Notes: a model not told the origin generated them from the sequence alone. A stretch of DNA of 64,000 nt from Microbacterium commune (GCF_014836945.1 NZ_JACSPX010000001.1:186001-250000), one strand, 5' to 3'; counted from the first letter of the stretch, positions 38,020-45,961 are shown. Translations and numbers: made by a program.

Positions 38020-38871
38020 TCACACGAGGAAGAACGGCAGCAGACCCGGGTTGTGCGCGTGCACGAGCACCGCGAACACGACGGCGTCGAAGAGCAGGTG
38101 CACGGTGACGACGTACGCGAGCGAGTGCGTGCGCAGGAAGATCCAGCCCTGCAGCAGCGCGAACGGGATGGTGAGCACCGGCCCCCAGGCCCGGTACCCC
38201 AGCTCCCACAGGAACGACACGAACACGATCATCTGCAGCACGTTCGCGCTCAGCGCCGACATGTGCCGGCGCAGCAGCGCGAAGACGGTGCAGATGAAGA
38301 ACAGCTCGTCCCAGATGCCGACCGCGCCGACCCCGACGAACAGCCGAGCGATCAGGTCGGGCGAGTCGACCACCGGCCAGTTCTGATAGACGCCGCTGGT
38401 GATGAAGTAGTACGGCAGGATCAGCCAGCCGAGCACGAGCACCGCGACCAGCCACGCCCACTGCCACAGCGCCCAGCGCCTGCCCGTGCGCCACGGGAAC
38501 GAGATCGCGCGGTCGCCGAACGCGAACCGCGACAGCAGATACGGCACGAGCACGGCTCCGCCGAGCGCGAGCGTGAATCGCAGCATCGCGAGATTGTCGA
38601 GCTTCGCCTCGAGTGAGATGGCGTGCACGATGAGCATGCCGATGCCGATCAGCGCCAGGTCCCTGGTCAGCGACGGCGCACCCTGCTCGCCTGCATCCCG
38701 GTCGCGATGATGCCGTACGAGGACGGCGCCGCGCTCGAGCAGAGCCGCTGTGCCGACACCTGCGGCCAGCAGCAGCCATCCGACCCACGTCCAGCCGAGC
38801 ACGAAGAACGCCGGAGCGGCCGCGCAGACCAGAGCGGCCGGAGGGATGCTGCGCCAGCCGGTCGTCGTCAC
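38020..38871 (-). CDS. CPBP-like membrane protein with degenerate active site
   Basis: A 283-residue protein with eight or so membrane segments in the CPBP (Rce1/Abi) arrangement. The catalytic motif EExxxR appears as DELFFI in GIWDELFFICTVF: the second Glu stays, the first is Asp and the Arg is lost. The following FxxxH motif has no His (FLWELG), while the last HLLFD keeps His and Asp. It may be a non-proteolytic member. The GTG at 38871 overlaps the trmB stop by 4 nt, so it is co-expressed with trmB. Confidence 0.75.
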   Translation of the reverse strand: MTTTGWRSIPPAALVCAAAPAFFVLGWTWVGWLLLAAGVGTAALLERGAVLVRHHRDRDAGEQGAPSLTRDLALIGIGMLIVHAISLEAKLDNLAMLRFTLALGGAVLVPYLLSRFAFGDRAISFPWRTGRRWALWQWAWLVAVLVLGWLILPYYFITSGVYQNWPVVDSPDLIARLFVGVGAVGIWDELFFICTVFALLRRHMSALSANVLQMIVFVSFLWELGYRAWGPVLTIPFALLQGWIFLRTHSLAYVVTVHLLFDAVVFAVLVHAHNPGLLPFFLV

Positions 38872-39593
38872 ACCCGCGACACCCGACGATAGGTCAGGTC
38901 GCGGATCTCGCGCCCCTTGGCGATGCCCTTGCGCTCGAAGGCTGTCATGACGCGGCCCTCGAAGCGCTCGGCCCAGTCGCCGTCGAACGCGCGCTCGAAC
39001 TCGGGCGCATCGTCGAGCACCTCGCGCATCTGCAGGGCGTAGTCCTCCCAGTCGGTGGCCAGGCGCAGCAGACCCCCGTCCGCGATCGCACGCCCGGCGG
39101 TCGCCGGGAAACCGGGGCGGATCAGACGTCGCTTGGTGTGGCGCTTCTTGTGCCAGGGGTCGGAGAAGAAGATCCACACCTCGGAGGCCGACCCCTCGGG
39201 CAGATATGTCGAGAGCACCTCGGGAGCGTTCGCCTCGATCAGGCGCAGGTTGCGCACGTCGACGGCTGCGGCGTCGAGCATGGTGCGTGCCAGGCCGGCC
39301 CGGAAGACCTCGACGGCGAGGAAGTCGGTGTGCGGCGTGGCAGACGCGGCGGCGACGATGGCATGACCCTGGCCGGAGCCGATCTCGACGATGAGCGGCG
39401 CTTCGCGACCGTACTCGGCCGCGACATCGAGCCGCGCCTCGGGATGCACCGAGGTGAAGGCGACATCGCGGGGGACATCGAGCAGATAGAACGGCGCGTG
39501 CTCCTCGAATGCCCGCTCCTGCGCCTCCGACATGCGGCCGCTGCGCCGCACGAACGAGACGGGCTCATCGCGGAAGGTCCGGGGCTCAGGCAT
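38868..39593 (-). CDS. trmB: tRNA (guanine-N7-)-methyltransferase
   Basis: A 241-residue Rossmann methyltransferase that makes m7G46 in tRNAs. The SAM-binding IVEIGSGQGHAI, the signature IFFSDPWHKKRHTKRRLI and the later LATDWEDYA are diagnostic. The ATG at 39593 lies 6 nt after a TATCCT box, so a leaderless transcript is likely. Confidence 0.96.
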   Translation of the reverse strand: MPEPRTFRDEPVSFVRRSGRMSEAQERAFEEHAPFYLLDVPRDVAFTSVHPEARLDVAAEYGREAPLIVEIGSGQGHAIVAAASATPHTDFLAVEVFRAGLARTMLDAAAVDVRNLRLIEANAPEVLSTYLPEGSASEVWIFFSDPWHKKRHTKRRLIRPGFPATAGRAIADGGLLRLATDWEDYALQMREVLDDAPEFERAFDGDWAERFEGRVMTAFERKGIAKGREIRDLTYRRVSRV

Positions 39594-39599
39594 CCCTCG

Positions 39600-39605
39600 A
39601 GGATA
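39600..39605 (-). promoter_or_regulatory. -10 box of leaderless trmB promoter
   Basis: TATCCT on the minus strand is 6 nt before the trmB ATG. Confidence 0.5.
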
Positions 39606-39652
39606 CCGGGGACCCGTGCCCTCCCCCACCGGGACACCCCTCGACCGGCCGC

Positions 39653-40492
39653 TCACGGCGCGGGCGCCGTCACGAAGTCGATGAGCTCCTCGACCCGGCC
39701 GAGCAGTGCCGGCTCGAGGTCTCGGTAGGTGGTGACGCGCCCGAGGATCCGCTTCCAGGCGTGCGCGATGTCCGTCTGGTCGTCTGCCGGCCAGCCGAAG
39801 GCACGGCAGATGCCCGTCTTCCAGTCGGTGCCGCGCGGGACCTCGGGCCAGGAGCGGATGCCCATGGCCGCCGGGGTCACGCACTGCCACACATCGATGT
39901 ACGGGTGGCCCACGATCTTCAGGTGCCGACCGTGCGGGCCGCGCATGATCTGCTCGACGATGCGCGTCTCCTTCGAACCGGGCACCAGATGATCGACCAG
40001 CACGCCGTAGCGCCGGGTGGCGGACGGCGGCGAGTCCGCGAGCAGCTCGTCCAGCAGGTCGAGGCCCCTCAGGTATTCGACGACGACGCCCTCCACTCGC
40101 AGATCCGCTCCCCAGACCTTCTCGACGAGCTCCGCGTCGTGACGCCCCTCGACGAGGATGCGGCTGGGCAGCGCCACCCTGGCCCGATCGTCGGCGACGG
40201 CGAAGGATCCGGATGCCGTTCGCCGAGGCCCCGACTGCTTCACCTTCGGAACGACGAGCTTCACCGGCTTGCCGTCGATCATGAACCCGCCGCCCAGCGG
40301 GAAGCTGCGCCGACGTCCCTTCCAGTCCTCGAGCTCGACCATGCCGGCCTCGACCCGGGTGACCGCGCCGCAGTAGCCGTCCTGTGCGACCTCGACGACG
40401 AGATCCCTCTCTGCCGCGACCTCGGTCGTCTTGGCGAAACCGCGCTGGGGCCACCCGCCGGCGAGCACGTCGGAACCGTACATGTCGTCCAT
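39653..40492 (-). CDS. DUF3097 family protein with TOPRIM-like signature
   Basis: A 279-residue actinobacterial protein of unknown function. A small beta domain comes first (about 1-85). The middle holds ILVEGRHDAELVEKVWG (112-128), which fits the TOPRIM Glu motif VEGxxD, and VLVDHLVPGSKE (164-175), which fits the second motif as in RNase M5 (DxDxPG) but with DHL instead of DxD. This suggests a metal-dependent nucleic-acid enzyme or binder (inference). The ATG at 40492 has TACGCT 7 nt upstream, a leaderless pattern; another ATG three codons in is also possible. Confidence 0.82.
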   Translation of the reverse strand: MDDMYGSDVLAGGWPQRGFAKTTEVAAERDLVVEVAQDGYCGAVTRVEAGMVELEDWKGRRRSFPLGGGFMIDGKPVKLVVPKVKQSGPRRTASGSFAVADDRARVALPSRILVEGRHDAELVEKVWGADLRVEGVVVEYLRGLDLLDELLADSPPSATRRYGVLVDHLVPGSKETRIVEQIMRGPHGRHLKIVGHPYIDVWQCVTPAAMGIRSWPEVPRGTDWKTGICRAFGWPADDQTDIAHAWKRILGRVTTYRDLEPALLGRVEELIDFVTAPAP

Positions 40493-40499
40493 GCCTCCC

Positions 40500-40505
40500 A
40501 GCGTA
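40500..40505 (-). promoter_or_regulatory. -10 box of leaderless DUF3097 promoter
   Basis: TACGCT on the minus strand is 7 nt before the ATG at 40492. Confidence 0.5.
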
Positions 40506-40570
40506 TGCGTCTGCGCTGAGGGCGAACGGCGAACCCGCCGTGGATGCTGTCGCCTGTCGTGCCCAGTGCA

Positions 40571-40576
40571 TAGACT
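40571..40576 (+). promoter_or_regulatory. -10 box of the TPM-pspA promoter
   Basis: TAGACT is 6 nt upstream of an ATG at 40583 that opens an 11-codon ORF leading into the TPM gene. Confidence 0.5.
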
Positions 40577-40582
40577 CGTGCC

Positions 40583-40618
40583 ATGGTGCACGCCTGCCGG
40601 CCGGAGGGAACTCTATGA
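40583..40618 (+). CDS. Candidate 11-codon leaderless leader peptide
   Basis: ATG at 40583 opens a short frame (MVHACRPEGTL) that stops at TGA 40616-40618, overlapping the ATG of the TPM gene (40615) as ATGA. The start is placed exactly as in leaderless genes. It may couple translation of the TPM gene, or it may be only a 32-nt leader carrying GGAGGG. Confidence 0.35.
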   Translation: MVHACRPEGTL

Positions 40619-42627
40619 CGAATCGGTGGCGGACCGCGGCCGCGGTCCTGCTCGGTGTTCTGCTGGGGGCGCTGACGCTGAGCACGGCCTCCGCGACCGA
40701 CCCGGGCGAGCTCGACGGGCAGATCACCGATCGCAGCGGCGTCATCTCCACCTCTGATCGAGCGGATGCCGAGGCCACCCTCGACAGGCTTCGCGACGAG
40801 GCCGGCATCGACCTCTTCTTCGTGATGGTCCCGCAGTACACCTCGCCCGCGGATCCTGCCGAGTGGACCACCCGAACGGCGAAGGGCAACGGCTTCAGCG
40901 ACACCCAGTACCTCATCTCGGTGTCGACCGAGGGGCGCAACTACACGATGTACCGCCCGGACGCAGGGCAGATGAGCGTCGAGCAGCGCGATGAGATCCT
41001 CGCCGCGATGCGACCGGATCTGTCGAACAGCGACTTCAGCGGCGCCGTGGTCGCCGGCGCCGACAAGGCCTACGACATCTATGTGCTCGAGCCCCGGCGC
41101 GCGGCCGAGCAGCAGCAGCGCGCCGCCGAGACCGCCGCACGCGCAGCGGTCGTCGTCGGGATCGTCGTGGTGATCATCGTCGTGATCGTCGTCGCCCTGC
41201 TGCTCGTGCGCCGTGCCCGCAAGCGCGCCGCGGACAGGGCGGCGAAGCAGGCGCAGCTGGCCGAGCTCGGCAGGCAGGCGAACATCGCGCTGGTGCGCAC
41301 CGACGACCTCGTGCGCACCAGCGAGCAGGAGATGGAGTACGCCAGGGCGCAGTTCGGTGACGAGGTGATCGGGCCCTTCCTGCTCGCTCTGCGGACGTCG
41401 CGCACCAACCTCGACGAGGCGTTCTCGCTGCAGCAGAAGCTGGACGACGAGATCCCCGACTCCGACGAGCAGCGCATCGAATGGAACCAGCGCATCCTGC
41501 AGCTGTGCTCGGATTCGACGCAGGTGCTGGAGGAGCGCAAGACCGAGTTCGACGAGCTGCGTGAGCTCGAGCAGAACGCTCCTGCCGCTCTCGAGAACGT
41601 GCGCCGTCTGCGCGCGGCCGCCGGTGCGGAGATCGAACGCGCCGACCGCATCCTCGCCGACCTCGCCGCGGTCTACGCGCCCTCCGCGATCTCACCCGTC
41701 GTCGGCAACACAGCAGAGGCCCGCTCGCGGATGGCTTTCACCGACGAGCGCATCCGGGAGGCCGACGCGCTGATCGCTGCGGGCGAGACCGGCGACGCCG
41801 CGGTCGCCGTGCGCGCGGCAGAAGGCGCCGTGCAGCAGGCCACCCAGCTCGAGGACGCGATCGAGAAGCTGCAGAGCGACCTGCAGGCGGCGGACGAACG
41901 TGCCGGGGCGCTGGTGTCGGAGCTGAACGCCGACGTGCAGACCGCTCGTTCCCTCCCCGACCCCCAGGGCGGCATCGCTCAGGCCGTCGCGGCGACGCTC
42001 CAGGGCATCCAGCAGGCTCAGGCGATGCTGGCGCCCTCCGGACGCGATCCTCTCGACGCGCTGCGGGTGCTGGAGGCGGCGAACACGTCGATCGACGCGG
42101 TGATCCAGCACGGCCGCGACGAGCAGGCCAGGATCGCCCGGGCGGTGAGCATGCTCGGCGACGCGGTCCGGCGGGCGGAGGTGCAGATCTCCACCGCGGA
42201 GAGCTTCATCCTCAATCGTCGCGGATCGATCTCGTCGACCGCCCGCACCCGGCTCGCCGAAGCACAGGCGACGCTCGACCAGGCGAGATCGGTCGCTCGA
42301 GTCGATCCGGTCGGCGCGCTCGCACTCGGGCAGCGGGCGGATGCCCTGGCATCGGAGGCCATCCGGATCGCGCAGAGCGACTACTCGGGGTTCACCGGCG
42401 GCGGCGGTCGAGGCGGCGACACGCTCGGCGCGCTCCTCGGCGGCATCCTCATCGGCCAGGCCACCGGCGGTCACCACGGCGGCGGCTGGGGCTCCGGAGG
42501 CGGCGGCTGGAGCTCGGGCGGCAGCGGCGGCGGCGGATTCTTCGGCGGCGGCGGCGGAGGCGGCGGCTTCTCGGTCGGCGGCTTCGGCGGCAGCTCCGGC
42601 AGCAGCGGCGGCGGCGGGGCGTTCTGA
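40615..42627 (+). CDS. TPM-domain membrane protein with coiled coil and Gly-rich tail
   Basis: A 670-residue protein. A signal peptide (about 5-28, cut after TASA) is followed by an exported TPM domain (about 35-155; QITDRSGVISTSDRADAEATLDRL and AGIDLFFVMVPQYTS are typical) and one membrane helix (about 178-202, VVVGIVVVIIVVIVVALLLV). A long cytoplasmic region of predicted coiled coil follows (about 205-590), then a glycine/serine-rich end with runs of Gly and scattered Phe and Trp. The pspA gene follows 68 nt later. TPM-PspA gene pairs are known in actinobacteria and point to membrane stress. ATG at 40615 with GGAGG 8 nt upstream. Confidence 0.85.
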   Translation: MTNRWRTAAAVLLGVLLGALTLSTASATDPGELDGQITDRSGVISTSDRADAEATLDRLRDEAGIDLFFVMVPQYTSPADPAEWTTRTAKGNGFSDTQYLISVSTEGRNYTMYRPDAGQMSVEQRDEILAAMRPDLSNSDFSGAVVAGADKAYDIYVLEPRRAAEQQQRAAETAARAAVVVGIVVVIIVVIVVALLLVRRARKRAADRAAKQAQLAELGRQANIALVRTDDLVRTSEQEMEYARAQFGDEVIGPFLLALRTSRTNLDEAFSLQQKLDDEIPDSDEQRIEWNQRILQLCSDSTQVLEERKTEFDELRELEQNAPAALENVRRLRAAAGAEIERADRILADLAAVYAPSAISPVVGNTAEARSRMAFTDERIREADALIAAGETGDAAVAVRAAEGAVQQATQLEDAIEKLQSDLQAADERAGALVSELNADVQTARSLPDPQGGIAQAVAATLQGIQQAQAMLAPSGRDPLDALRVLEAANTSIDAVIQHGRDEQARIARAVSMLGDAVRRAEVQISTAESFILNRRGSISSTARTRLAEAQATLDQARSVARVDPVGALALGQRADALASEAIRIAQSDYSGFTGGGGRGGDTLGALLGGILIGQATGGHHGGGWGSGGGGWSSGGSGGGGFFGGGGGGGGFSVGGFGGSSGSSGGGGAF

Positions 42628-42695
42628 CGACTTCCCGAGTCCACCTCCTTCTACGACCAACGACCACGACAACCTGAGAAAGCAAAGGAATGAAC

Positions 42696-43436
42696 ATGGC
42701 AAAGGAATCCATCTTCGGACGCATCTCGACCCTCCTCCGCGCGAACATCAACTCGCTCCTCGACCAGGCCGAGGATCCGCAGAAGATGATCGACCAGCTG
42801 GTGCGGGACTACAGCAACAACATCGCCGACGCCGAGTCCGCGATCGCCGAGACGATCGGCAACCTGCGACTGCTGGAACGCGACCACGAAGAGGATGTGC
42901 GTGCGGCGCGCGAGTGGGGCAACAAGGCCCTCGCCGCCAGCCGCAAGGCCGACGAGCTGCGTGCCGCGGGCAACACCACCGACGCGGACAAGTTCGACAG
43001 CCTCGCCAAGATCGCACTGCAGCGCCAGATCGGCGAGGAGCGCGACGCGCAGGCCGCCGAGCCGCAGATCGCCGCCCAGACCGAGATCGTCGAGAAGCTC
43101 AAGAGCGGGCTGAACGGCATGAAGGACAAGCTCGGGCAGCTCAAGACGAAGCGCAGCGAGCTGCTTGCCCGCGCGAAGGTCGCCGAAGCGCAGACGAAGG
43201 TGCAGGATGCCATCGGCTCGATCAACGTGCTCGACCCCACCAGCGAGCTCGGCCGCTTCGAAGACAAGATCCGCCGCCAGGAGGCCCTCGCACAGGGCAA
43301 GGCCGAGATCGCGGCCTCCTCGCTCGACGCGCAGTTCGAGAGCCTCGAAGACCTCGGCGAGCTGACCGAGGTCGAGGCCCGTCTGGCCGAGCTCAAGTCC
43401 GGCGGCCCCCCACGTGCCGCCCTCGAAGCAGAGTGA
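42696..43436 (+). CDS. PspA/IM30/Vipp1-family membrane-stress protein
   Basis: A 246-residue helical protein of the ESCRT-III-like PspA family, which forms rods and scaffolds on damaged membranes. It starts MAKESIFGRISTLLRANINSLLDQAEDPQKM, the amphipathic helix and first hairpin of the family, and continues as long coiled-coil helices. The ATG at 42696 has AAGGA 6 nt upstream; an ATG two codons earlier lies right on that site. It is in one operon with the TPM gene and is followed by a hairpin. Confidence 0.92.
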   Translation: MAKESIFGRISTLLRANINSLLDQAEDPQKMIDQLVRDYSNNIADAESAIAETIGNLRLLERDHEEDVRAAREWGNKALAASRKADELRAAGNTTDADKFDSLAKIALQRQIGEERDAQAAEPQIAAQTEIVEKLKSGLNGMKDKLGQLKTKRSELLARAKVAEAQTKVQDAIGSINVLDPTSELGRFEDKIRRQEALAQGKAEIAASSLDAQFESLEDLGELTEVEARLAELKSGGPPRAALEAE

Positions 43437-43442
43437 TCACCG

Positions 43443-43471
43443 GGGTGGATGCCGCACACCGGCATCCACCC
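43443..43471 (+). terminator. Terminator after pspA
   Basis: An 11-bp perfect stem (GGGTGGATGCC with GGCATCCACCC) around a 7-nt loop, 6 nt after the pspA stop. Confidence 0.75.
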
Positions 43472-43494
43472 TGCCTTCTCCCCTCGGAGAGACC

Positions 43495-44301
43495 ATGACC
43501 CGTTTCCTGATCGTCCCGCAGTGGCAGGGCTCGCCGTCGACCCGCGCCATGCTGCTCATCGACGGCGCCGCCGCGATCGCCGGCGACCTGCCGCGTCGCG
43601 ACACGACCACGCTGGACGTGCCGCTCGAGGCCGGCGACTCGCTCGGCACCGGCATCCGTCGCCTCAGCGCTCTGCTGCGCACCCGCGAGCTCGTCGCAGA
43701 GCAGCTGGCCGCCACCGACGAGCACACCGTGGTGGTCGGCGGTGACTGCAGCGTGAGCGCCTTCGCCCTGTCGGCGATCGACACCTCGGATCTCGCGGTG
43801 CTGTGGTGCGACGCGCACCCCGACCTGAACGATGCGCCGACGTCGCCGTCCGGCGCATTCGCCGGCATGGCGCTGCGGGCGGTGATGGGCGAGGGCGAGC
43901 CGCAGCTCGCCCTGTCGCCTGGCATCCCCGCCGAGCGCATCATCCTGCTCGGCGCTCGCTCCATCGACGACACCGAGCGGGATGCCCTCGACCGGGTCAC
44001 CCTGCTCGACCCCGGAAGCCTGGGGGATCCGAGCGCCGTCTCCGCGGCGGTGCGCGCGACGGGTGCGCGGCGGGTGTGGGTGCACATCGACGTCGACGTG
44101 CTCGACCCCGCGGAGTTCGAAGGCGTATCCGAAGCCGCACCGTTCGGCGTGACTGCCGCCGATCTGGCCGCCGCGCTGCGGCGGCTGCGCGAGGAGGTGC
44201 CCATCGCCGGCGCGACCATCGCCGGTTTCGCACCGCGCAGTCCGGCCGACGCCGTGCTCGATCTCGGTGCGATCCTTCGTCTGATCGGCGCGGTGGCATG
44301 A
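43495..44301 (+). CDS. Arginase/agmatinase/formiminoglutamase family protein
   Basis: A 268-residue ureohydrolase-fold enzyme. Manganese-ligand motifs are visible: GGDCS (the family has GGDHS, so the usual His is Cys here), WCDAHPDLN for DAHxD, and HIDVDVLDP for SxDxDxxDP with Ser changed to His. The overall fold agrees, but the changed His and Ser suggest an unusual substrate or metal site. The usual reaction is hydrolysis of a guanidino group with release of urea. ATG at 43495 with GGAGA 5 nt upstream. The next gene overlaps by 4 nt. Confidence 0.82.
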   Translation: MTRFLIVPQWQGSPSTRAMLLIDGAAAIAGDLPRRDTTTLDVPLEAGDSLGTGIRRLSALLRTRELVAEQLAATDEHTVVVGGDCSVSAFALSAIDTSDLAVLWCDAHPDLNDAPTSPSGAFAGMALRAVMGEGEPQLALSPGIPAERIILLGARSIDDTERDALDRVTLLDPGSLGDPSAVSAAVRATGARRVWVHIDVDVLDPAEFEGVSEAAPFGVTAADLAAALRRLREEVPIAGATIAGFAPRSPADAVLDLGAILRLIGAVA

Positions 44302-44762
44302 CGACCTCGTGGCGCGCCGACGCGGATCGGGCACTCGAGCGCGGGCGTCGCATCGACCGGCTGCTGCCGAGCCTGCTGCTGGACTCGCCGATCAGCGGTC
44401 TCGGCTACGCCTGGGGCACCGCCGTCGGGTGGGTGTGGGGTTCGCTGTGGAGCACGGGACGGGTGCAGCGCCGGGAGGGGCTCTGGGTGTTCCGCGGCCT
44501 GCCGGCCTGGGCCTTCGCGCGAGGCGGCGTCTGCGTGGGCGGATGCTTCCTCACCGGCGACCGCGACCCGTCGGACGCGGTGCTCAGGCACGAGGCCGTG
44601 CACAAGCGCCAGTGGCGCCGATACGGGTTCCTGATGCCCGTGCTCTACCTGCTCGCAGGGCGCAACCCGCTTCGCAACAGGTTCGAGATCGAAGCGGGCC
44701 TCGAGGACGGCGGCTACGTTCCGCGTGCGCGCGGGACAGGTCAGTCGGAGAAGAGACCGTAG
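44298..44762 (+). CDS. Small protein with HExxH motif, unknown function
   Basis: A 154-residue protein not recognised by name. It has moderately hydrophobic stretches (about 31-52 and 111-122) and a zinc-protease-like HEAVH at 98-102, followed by NRFEIEAG (127-134), which could supply a third ligand Glu. This would make a minimal gluzincin (inference). The start overlaps the arginase-family stop (ATGA), so they are co-translated. Its last 22 nt overlap the 3' end of the convergent SIP-domain gene. Confidence 0.7.
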   Translation: MTTSWRADADRALERGRRIDRLLPSLLLDSPISGLGYAWGTAVGWVWGSLWSTGRVQRREGLWVFRGLPAWAFARGGVCVGGCFLTGDRDPSDAVLRHEAVHKRQWRRYGFLMPVLYLLAGRNPLRNRFEIEAGLEDGGYVPRARGTGQSEKRP

Positions 44763-45202
44763 CGCGACGGGGCGTGGATCGCCTCCGCGGGCACGTCGCG
44801 GACATTCGTCAGGTGGTCGACGATGTCGACGGTGCTCAGCCAGCCGCCGAGCAGGATGACCTCGGTGCGCAGGCCGGCACCGGATTCGTCGCAGAGCATC
44901 TCGTCCGCCCACGCGATCGCGGCGCGACGGAGGGCCTCCCCTGTCGCGCGCGGCCGGGCACCTCTGCGGGTGCGCGCGAGCCAGGTCACGGTCATCCGCG
45001 GCGGCGCCGTGATCACACCGATGTCAGAGGCCTCGGGCACCTCGATGAAGACGCGTCCGACCGCGCACATCGGCAGCGTGGCAAGGGCGAGCTCGAGGTC
45101 GGCGAGCGAGTACTCATCGGCCGTGATCAGGTGCTGGACCTGCGGTCGACGGGATGCCCGGCGTGCGGCGCGGCTGCCTGCGTGCGTCTGCGTGGTGCCC
45201 AT
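44741..45202 (-). CDS. Standalone SIP-domain protein (siderophore-interacting)
   Basis: A 153-residue protein corresponding to the C-terminal NAD(P)H-binding domain of siderophore-interacting ferric reductases (SIP, PF04954 type). HLITADEYSLADLELALATLPMCAVGRVFIEVPE is the domain start and ILLGGWLSTVDIVDHL contains typical SIP residues near the end. The N-terminal FAD-binding domain is missing, so it would need a partner or act differently. The start follows a gap with an IdeR/DtxR-type iron box, so expression under iron limitation is expected. Confidence 0.85.
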   Translation of the reverse strand: MGTTQTHAGSRAARRASRRPQVQHLITADEYSLADLELALATLPMCAVGRVFIEVPEASDIGVITAPPRMTVTWLARTRRGARPRATGEALRRAAIAWADEMLCDESGAGLRTEVILLGGWLSTVDIVDHLTNVRDVPAEAIHAPSRYGLFSD

Positions 45203-45225
45203 GATGGATTCACTTTACCACCGAT

Positions 45226-45244
45226 GTAGGGTTGCCTAACCTCA
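45226..45244 (-). promoter_or_regulatory. IdeR/DtxR-type iron box
   Basis: The 19-nt site matches 15 of 19 positions of the consensus TTAGGTTAGSCTAACCTAA, with the right half CCTAACCT intact. It ends 24 nt before the SIP-gene ATG, close to the -35 of a TAAAGT (45213-45218) promoter. Iron-bound repressor would block transcription. Confidence 0.7.
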
Positions 45245-45256
45245 GTCCACGAACGG

Positions 45257-45961
45257 TCACTCGAGAAGAGCATTCGCGAGCGCGTGCAGCTCGTCGTCGC
45301 TCATACCCGCATCGCGGAGATAGGCGGCCGCAGATCCGTAGCGCTCGTCGATCTCGTTAAGCAGCGCCGCCATCACGGGAGCGGGCGACTCGGTCGCGAG
45401 CTGCACGGCATTCGTCGCGTCCGGCAGGTGCGCCCGCAGGTACTGCACGACCGCCCGGTTCCGCTCGCGAGGCAGCAGGGAGGCCGTGAGCGCGTAGTCG
45501 GCGATCACGGCATCCCGATCTGCACCGACCGCGCTGAGCGCCAGGGCGACGGTCACGCCGGTGCGATCCTTGCCGACGGTGCAGTGCACGAGCGTCGGCT
45601 CGCCGGCGGCGATGACGCGTACCGCGTCGACGAGCCGGGGCGCGGACTCGTCGATCAGGTGACGGTACATCGCGGCGAGGTCCATGTTCAGCGCGAAGAA
45701 CGATCCGACCGATCCGAGGAACAGCGGGATGCGGGTGACAGGCACCCCGGCGAGCGCAGACGGCTCGCGCTCGACCTCGGCGTCGTCCCTGAGATCCACG
45801 ACATGTCGCACACGCTGCGCGAGCACCTCCCGACCGTCGGCCGTGAGGTGTGCGAGGTGGCCGGAGCGCAGAAGCATTCCGGAGCGCACCCGCGAGGAGC
45901 CGGCGACGATGCCGCCGACGTCGCGGAGGTTCGCCACGCCGCCCACCTCGAGCGCACTCAT
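45257..45961 (-). CDS. Tyrosine-protein phosphatase (PtpB-like family)
   Basis: A 234-residue phosphatase of the Tyr_phosphatase3 type. The P-loop is HCTVGKDRTGV (HCX5R with the extra Lys-Asp seen in PtpB-like enzymes that also act on phosphoinositides). The start NLRDVGGIVAGSSRVRSGMLLRSGHLAHL is typical. ATG at 45961 with GGAG 8 nt upstream; a longer frame to 46042 lacks support. It is cytoplasmic or secreted without a signal; mycobacterial PtpB is exported, but there is no evidence for that here. Confidence 0.9.
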   Translation of the reverse strand: MSALEVGGVANLRDVGGIVAGSSRVRSGMLLRSGHLAHLTADGREVLAQRVRHVVDLRDDAEVEREPSALAGVPVTRIPLFLGSVGSFFALNMDLAAMYRHLIDESAPRLVDAVRVIAAGEPTLVHCTVGKDRTGVTVALALSAVGADRDAVIADYALTASLLPRERNRAVVQYLRAHLPDATNAVQLATESPAPVMAALLNEIDERYGSAAAYLRDAGMSDDELHALANALLE

